Source: Macrocybe gigantea (lineage: Eukaryota; Basidiomycota; Agaricomycetes; Agaricales; Callistosporiaceae). From it: a stretch of DNA of 64,000 bases. The DNA lies in NCBI GenBank assembly GCA_011319805.1, contig SJRY01000280.1:1-64000 (forward strand), in the 5' to 3' direction. The translations under genes and the position numbers were made by a program. This document shows positions 58,270-64,000 of this stretch, one piece after another. Positions within the stretch are counted from its first letter, which is position 1. Each line of letters opens with the position of its first letter. The notes below the pieces were generated by a model, which did not search any database, was not told where the DNA came from, and was given only the letters and a program-made list of their open reading frames with translations.

Positions 58270-59966
58270 CTAAATCCTGCAATTCTTCACGGCCGTGGTG
58301 TACTGGCTGATCAATCTGTGTGTCATTAGGGATGGATGTCCAGCTAAATGGTAGCGATATCATCAGCATTCTGTCGACAGACAAACAAAGTCGATTCTCT
58401 GACTCACGTATCCAAAACACGCTATGGTCAGGATCCTCACATCCACCGACAATCGTGTTCGCGCTGACGAGGCAGGTCGGGTGGCCCGTGTATCCGAAGC
58501 GAGGCGGAGACTCAGCTATCGACGAAAAGAGCCTATCCCGGACAATGACGCGACGTACACTCTATGCGGGGAGAAGGACGTGATAAAGGCACCGCGTACT
58601 TACCTCTCCAAGTTGACAAATGCAAAGTTCGTCCCGTTTACCCTGTGCGCATCTCGGAGATACCCAAAGACGCGGCTTTGCAAGACATCTGTGTTGGGAT
58701 GTGACTTGTACATCTGCATACATGTGTCTCAGCAGGACGCGAACCATCGTAGCCATGCTACATACTCCATGTATCAGAATGTTTTTCGCGCCGTTCGCTT
58801 GAAGTTCCCCCAGTTTCGTAACCTGAAAAAAACGCTGAGCTTTGTGGTCCGCCATCGATGCCTACGAAGGGGAGAAGTTTACATAGGTCTTGAATGCCAC
58901 ATCCCAATCCCCACCTGCAATTTCAAATTGTCCCTCATCGCTATATATGGTGAATTCGCGACAGAGGAGGTGAGGAAACGCGTCAATTCTGCTACTGACT
59001 TTATTCCAAAAGCAACTGTGTACAACGTCGAATTCGGATTCAGAGTGTCCAAAAATCGACCCTGGAGCATGAAGAGCCTCATTTCCGCGATGAAATCCGT
59101 CCTCTGGATGCTCTGCACGCATCACATACAGTGCATAAACGCACGGAGCTGCTACGACAGAAAAATGTTCAATCACCGTTTCATTCAGCGGCGACGTCGT
59201 GTTCCATGCAAAATTGTCAATCACAGCTCCTCCCCATGCATACTGGAACGCATGGGCCATTAAACATGGCTAACATTGTCCAGCAACGGTAGCGCACTCA
59301 CGTCCAAAAGCTTCGCGCTAAGCGAATTGGCCAGATCCTCTACCCACACGAACCCGTTGCTCGCGCGCCGGTTGTTCGTCACGCGAGACCCGGCCGAGGG
59401 CGACGGCGGCCAAAGCATCGGCGGGACGGGGACTGTGCCGTTAGCTATTGCAAGGAAGTGATGGACGAGGCCCCCGTTGACAAGGAAATGGGTTGATTGG
59501 GAGAAGGAGAGGAAGCTGTCAGCGCCCAGATTTCAGGTTGATCGTCGCACACAAACCTCCAGTCGATGTCCAGGAATCCCCAAACGAGACGATCGTCCTG
59601 AGGAAGATCCAATTTAGATACAGATGCGCAAGATCAAAAACAGGCAATCTCAACTCTCGCCGCCCACATAAAGACAAAGATGCGCCCATCATGGTATGAC
59701 ACGAATACCAGGCAAAGATTGAAAGGAAAAGGGCCAACTCGCCTTGTCGCGCTCAAGTCAATCCCTACATTGATCTCTACAAAAGCATCCGAATCAAGCG
59801 AGCCACACGCGGGCTGAACCGCGAGCGAAATCGGGGAGGTAATGTTAACGAGCACAGGAAAATCATTCTGCGCCTCGGTAGGCATCCAAACCGATGCCAA
59901 AGCGATCAAGACCATGATGGCGGCTCGGGCGCTGGCGCTCGTGGAGCACCAGGCGTGTCGGTACAT
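58270..59966 (-). CDS. Secreted GDSL-type carbohydrate esterase (CE16-like)
   Basis: A secreted acylhydrolase that probably deacetylates plant-wall oligosaccharides. ATG 59966 gives a signal peptide (MYRHAWCSTSASARAAIMVL, IALASVWMPTEAQ). After an intron, block I is RTIVSFGDSWTSTGG (nucleophile Ser). Next come VPPMLWPPSPSAGSRVTNNR and SNGFVWVEDLANSLSAKLLD, then block II YAWGGAVIDNFAWN. Block III is assembled across an intron: LYTVAFGI plus NDEGQFEIAGGDWDVAF (the G-x-N-D motif). Near the end, GGCEDPDHSVFW and, across the last intron, IPGHPSLMTHRLISQYTTA give block V with the catalytic His. The stop is at 58270. The region between 58560 and 58850 holds small exons (LYADV..., RYPKTRLCKTS reading is antisense) that I could not place. 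The start of TDP1 lies 151 bp downstream in tandem. Confidence 0.82.
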
Positions 59967-62014
59967 CTTCTGAATGCAATGTCTATCTTTGCTGTATCTG
60001 GTGATATTGGGAATGATTTGCACTTTGCTTCCGGCGTGCTGATAAGCTGACAAGGATCCAGATTTCTACCCGGAGTCGATCCTTCTTTACCGGATTCTAA
60101 CGTGCGCTGGGGCCTGATTGATGCCTGCCTTTGGACTTTGACGACGATAGATCTGAGCGCAGCGCACAAAAGGAAAAGGAAAGACCTCTGTTGAATATGT
60201 CGCTTCGTCTGACTTTGAGCGCTATCGACCACGCGTTGCACACTATAACCCGTATCAAGAGAAACAGAGCGAAAAAAAGTCCCAGACAAGCCGCCGACTG
60301 CCAGGATGTGGCGTCGCAATATATATCACCCTCGACTTGCCTTCCCATCCATCTTCCTGGACTTATTTTTGAATTTCATGTCAGACGCTCCATGTGCTAC
60401 TCAGATTGTTCCAGACATCAAGCGCACAAAGAGCTGAGAAGTAAGCACTGATGGCGGTTGCTGGCATAAGCGGCGATAGAAAATGTCCGAGTCCCCTCTT
60501 CATGAGCGGTCCGCGGCGGCAGAAACGTTCCGGAGGCAAGACCCAGAGAAGCAATGGAAAATAGCGCCATAGCATCACGAGATAGATGCCATGGATTCTC
60601 AAGATGAAACATAAGTCCACGACGTGTACACCATGAAGAGAAAAGGCAGTAACTTGAAAGCAGATGTTCAGAAACATTTACGCATAAACCGAAAAACCAG
60701 AGCCCGGCCCGTGCACTTCCCAGCCTGCCATCACCTGATCGTGGGACTATCCCAGCAACCAAAATCCTTCCACGCGTCTCGTCCTCTTTTTTTCTTTGAT
60801 TCTTCCACAATCAAAAACCCGCCAATGACGATAACCCGCCGGTGCAGAGAGATGAAACCGAGCCTGCGATCCGGTATCCCTCTTCTCTTCGAGGAGGGGC
60901 GAGACATGGGACGCGCTGGATGATCTCGCCCGTTCGGCACCGCTTCTTACCTTGTTACTTGTAACAAAGGGACGGGCTTGGTACACAGCTCCGATGGCGT
61001 CTTTTTTTCTGTTTTTGATTGTGTGAGGAATCGGATTTCCTGGGGAAGAGAGGGGAAGCATAGTTTTGCTCACATCGATGTCATGATTTGGCATTGCCAT
61101 GCTACCGTAGCGCCTTACAAGATTTTTTGTGTAAGCTGTGTGCATCGCTCCAGTCATCAGAACGCAGCCTAGAAAATGTATCATGTGCCAGCTCGCAGCA
61201 GTGTTGAAGGTTATGGAAGCTTGATTTCGAAGTCGTCAACCGGCTGTTCTGGAAAGAAACCAAAGTGTTGTGTTGCACAGACTACGAGTTCGGACATCAG
61301 GATATCGAAGGAAGCCGGAAAGAGGCTTTTATTCAAAGGAGCATCTGCTAAACAATAACACCACACGAGGACGACGAAAAAGGGCGCGGGATGTCTTCAA
61401 CCTTAGAGGGTCATTGACAATTGTTGACTTTTAACCTCCTATCATGGCGCTGGATCTGTCCAGGTCAGGATGAGACGTTTCGTCTTGTACAGACTATGCG
61501 AGTTCGGAAACATTAGACGGTATAAATACGGTTGCCAAAAGTCTGAGGAACATCAGGATATCGAAGAAAAGCCAGGAGGAGGAAAGGAACACGGGTAGCT
61601 CATCGAAGAAAGGAGAGCGCGTAAAGATACGATAAAGAAAAAGTCTATAGGTGCGAGATGATTCGATGATGCATAGCGTAATAGTGTCGTCCGGTCCCAT
61701 TTTCATTCCTTTCTCCATCGCTTGTGCTGGCATAAGGTAAACGAGAGGTGTGTGCGGGGTGCTGTGATGCGGTATATGGATGATCGTGCGACAAAAAAGA
61801 GAGAGAAAAGCGAGTCCGTCGTAGTAGGTTACGAAGTTACGAGGCGGGCGGGCGTAGAGTCCGTTTCCCCTCATAAAAACATCCCGGATGACTGGATACG
61901 AGTGCGTCAACGGCAGGGAGATGATCAAACAGCATCGCGCGATGCGCAATGAGTGGCGGGAAAGCGAAACGAGGAGGCACTACCATAGCGTCCACGTAGC
62001 TCCCGCCACACATG
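59967..62014. other. Two-kilobase region without a recognised gene
   Basis: Frames on both strands are open but short and without domain, signal or compositional evidence. The left end should hold the GDSL esterase promoter. A split short direct repeat lies at 61277-61322 and 61487-61578. Confidence 0.45.
61277..61578. repeat. Short direct repeat, second copy split
   Basis: ACAGACTACGAGTTCGGA then ACATCAGGATATCGAAG occur together at 61277-61312. They recur at 61487-61566 with about 45 bp between the two halves. Confidence 0.6.
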
Positions 62015-62756
62015 CTACCACGCACCCAAAAGGCCCCACGCCGCGCCCTCGTGCGCTCCAAACAACAGCGGCACGGCGCCGTTATTCAGCGCCGGGAACG
62101 TCGTCGCAAACGGCCTCGTCGGGTCCGGCGCACCGCTGACGGTGACGGTCGTCGCACTCGCGACAGGCTGCTGCGCCTCGCTGTCCTTGCTCGCCGTCCC
62201 GGACGCAGGGAGAATCGCAAAGCGCGCCGACGTTGCGTGCGTGATGCCGTGCGTCGCGTTCATGAAGAGGATGAAATAGTCGTCGGCCGCGGGCAGGTCT
62301 TGCACCAGCACGTTCAGCGCTTTCGATTTCGCTGGGACTGTGTCGGGAGAGAGAGGGACGTCAGCGTCGGAAATTTTTGGTGTTCGGGGTGCAGATGAGG
62401 GGATGATGAGATGTCGACAGGGCGGGTTGCAGGATTTTTTACTTGTTTTGATAGTGTACTCACCGTTCCGCGCGACGAACGTCAGCCCATTCCCGCTCAA
62501 CCGTGTAATCTCCATGTCAAACCCAGCGATGCCGTCCAGCACGCCCTTCTCCCATATCACTGGATTTGCTGCACCGTTCTTCCACTGCGTCCCCGCCTTG
62601 GGCTCCGTTATTATAAAGTACGCTGCGTCACGGTAAGGATGAAGGATAATTCGCCGATCAGCTGAGGGAAAGGCCCGACGCACCGAAGGATTGTGTCGCA
62701 AGACAGGTGAGCACCCATGCGCTTGTCCATGTCGCTAGTATCCTGAACGACCGCAT
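62015..62756 (-). CDS. Ser/Thr-rich GPI-anchored protein (Kre9/Knh1-like domain)
   Basis: A small wall or membrane protein of the yeast cell-wall synthesis Kre9/Knh1 type (extracellular Ig-like domain). ATG 62756 encodes a signal peptide (MRSFRILATWTSAWVLTCLA). A first intron opening GTGCGTCG and ending GACGCAG joins TQSF to AYFIITEPKAGTQWKNGA. The domain continues NPVIWEKGVLDGIAGFDMEI and RLSGNGLTFVARN. A second intron (GTGAGTAC...CGACACAG) leads to VPAKSKALNVLVQDLPAADD, YFILFMNATHGITHATSARF. A Ser/Thr/Ala stalk and a C-terminal hydrophobic stretch (NNGAVPLLFGAHEGAAWGLL) fit a GPI signal, although it is weak. The stop is at 62015. No frame break. The role is probably structural in the wall. 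Confidence 0.85.
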
Positions 62757-64000
62757 TTCAAGGTGACCCGAACTACAGTATGGTATATGCCTCTCTCTTT
62801 CCTCTCAAGTGCCCGCCTTGCGAAGGTAAAAAAAATACGCAACACAGCCAACGAGTTCTCCAAAAAAAATTTTTTTTTGAAAAAGGGCCGAGACTGAAGA
62901 AAACGAAAAAGACAGGATAAAGGACAGCAGGCAGAAAGGGGGGGAAAGGGGAGGGGAAAGCTTTGGCCGAGTAACGAGCTGTGCGGTATAAGAAAGGGCG
63001 CTCGGAGTGTCAAGTCGTCGGAGGAGACGTTGATGGGCGGGTCAGTCGAGTTTGAACGTGGGCGGCGAGTCCGATACAGTCTGACGCGGTCACGCGTCAC
63101 ACATTTTGCCTGTCACAGGCACCCGTCCTCGGTGCTAATCTTCTGCGGTGAACAAGGAGTTTGGCCGTTCACGGCGATTCGAGGCCGTGAAAAGACTCGG
63201 CCATGCGCTACGCTGAGGCTTGATGCCGGCGATTTATTTCCTGGAGAGAAAGAAAAAGGAGAAAAAGATACCGCATGCCCCTTCGGTGTGACACCGAGAG
63301 AAATGCAAATCAGCTGTCGAGATTATCACGCCCTCTTGACGGACGTTCCGTCAACGGTATTTAAGGCTTGCTGGTTGGCATGCCATCGTATTACCCAAAT
63401 CTACGTCCGGCTGTCGGATGCTGCTGTCTAGGAGCGAAAAAGAAAAAAAAAAAAAAGACAACAAAACGCTGCTCCGCCTCAACTCTGAAGCTACGGAAGC
63501 GCTGTCGAGGTGGTTGCGCTGTGCGACTCGTCGAAAGACGTGTTACCGTCGTTTGTGTTCAAGTTTCCGGAATTTCAGAGCCCGGGCAGAGATATCACCC
63601 ACTTCCGAATCGCTCGGTCCGAACCATGCTCACATGGGTATAGACACCAGACGACAAGACGTCCTGCTCCTCCAAAGTCAGCGAGCCAGGATCATAGAGG
63701 AGCCTGCTTTCCCAGAATGTCGCACGGGTACAATCGCAGATACCCATCACCGATTCTGCATGTGTCTGACTTGCCAGAAAGCGAGCAAGGACCTCTCAGA
63801 GGATTTCATGCCTCGCCCGCCGTCTATCCACATCGCGGTGCATCCCGTTGTGCCATAGCGCCTGGACCGGGTTAGATCTTCATCTTTATTGGATGCGGCG
63901 ACTCTCATGCCCCACTGATCCGTGCGTCCCACCCTTGCACACATGCTCGAGGAAGCCCAACGCACTCCCACCCTTCATCCGCCAAGCGTTCGCCAGCGGG
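62757..64000. other. Right-hand region, no supported gene
   Basis: It includes the promoter of the GPI protein gene. Long A/T runs lie at 62860-62885 and 63440-63460. Plus-strand frames at 63030-63875 overlap each other and show no recognisable protein. Confidence 0.45.

Noticed and set aside
58424..59263. 279-codon plus-strand frame
   Set aside because: It is antisense to the GDSL esterase exons, which carry all block motifs. The plus frame has no domain features.
1..64000. tRNA genes, CRISPR arrays, LTRs or transposases
   Set aside because: I looked for T-arm-like GGTTCRANNCC strings, regularly spaced repeats, and reverse-transcriptase or transposase motifs and saw none that I could support by eye.

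Overview
The window looks like nuclear DNA of a mushroom-forming basidiomycete (Agaricomycetes). Genes are dense, on both strands, and broken by many 45-70 bp GT-AG introns. Recognisable proteins are typically fungal: a SKN1/KRE6 glucan-synthesis protein, vacuolar alpha-mannosidase, a Neo1-type P4-ATPase, a DUF6534-type membrane protein, and Ser/Thr-rich GPI proteins. I saw no rRNA, tRNA, CRISPR array or intact transposon.

Layout. 0-10.3 kb: a coiled-coil protein cut by the left edge (-), a tail-anchored coiled-coil protein (+), a Nudix hydrolase (-), a single-pass membrane protein with a jelly-roll-like ectodomain (+), and the flippase Neo1 (-). 11.4-31 kb is an accessory, duplication-rich block. 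It holds two alpha/beta-hydrolase paralogs (+), each facing a jelly-roll-type gene on the other strand (one intact, one a remnant). It also holds four copies of a small intracellular protein family that I do not recognise, two on + and two on -, each with a phased TATA-type promoter. A SKN1/KRE6 gene (-) lies inside it. 31-39 kb: a DUF6534-type protein (-), an importin-13-type karyopherin (-) and a small multi-pass protein (-). 40-42 kb: a divergent pair of Cys/His-rich paralogs of unknown function. 42.4-48.2 kb: alpha-mannosidase Ams1 (+), with a 4-nt micro-exon in its catalytic motif. 49-54.3 kb: a single-pass membrane protein (-) divergent from a stand-alone adenylate-forming enzyme (+). 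55.3-62.8 kb: TDP1 (-), a GDSL esterase (-) and a Kre9/Knh1-like GPI protein (-). The last 1.2 kb has no recognisable gene.

One technical point governs the whole window. Almost every conserved gene, including ones normally under strong constraint (Neo1, TDP1), is interrupted by single-base frameshifts. Most sit in short C/G or A/T runs, and protein similarity resumes at once in the next frame. The most economical reading is residual consensus error in the assembly. I therefore give whole-gene spans (start codon to stop codon, introns included) and flag the shifts instead of calling pseudogenes.

Functionally the genes lean towards wall and membrane biology: glucan synthesis, GPI and jelly-roll surface proteins, lipid flipping, vacuolar glycan turnover and esterases. 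The undescribed elements most worth following are the four-copy small-protein family with its shared promoter and the divergent Cys/His-rich pair.
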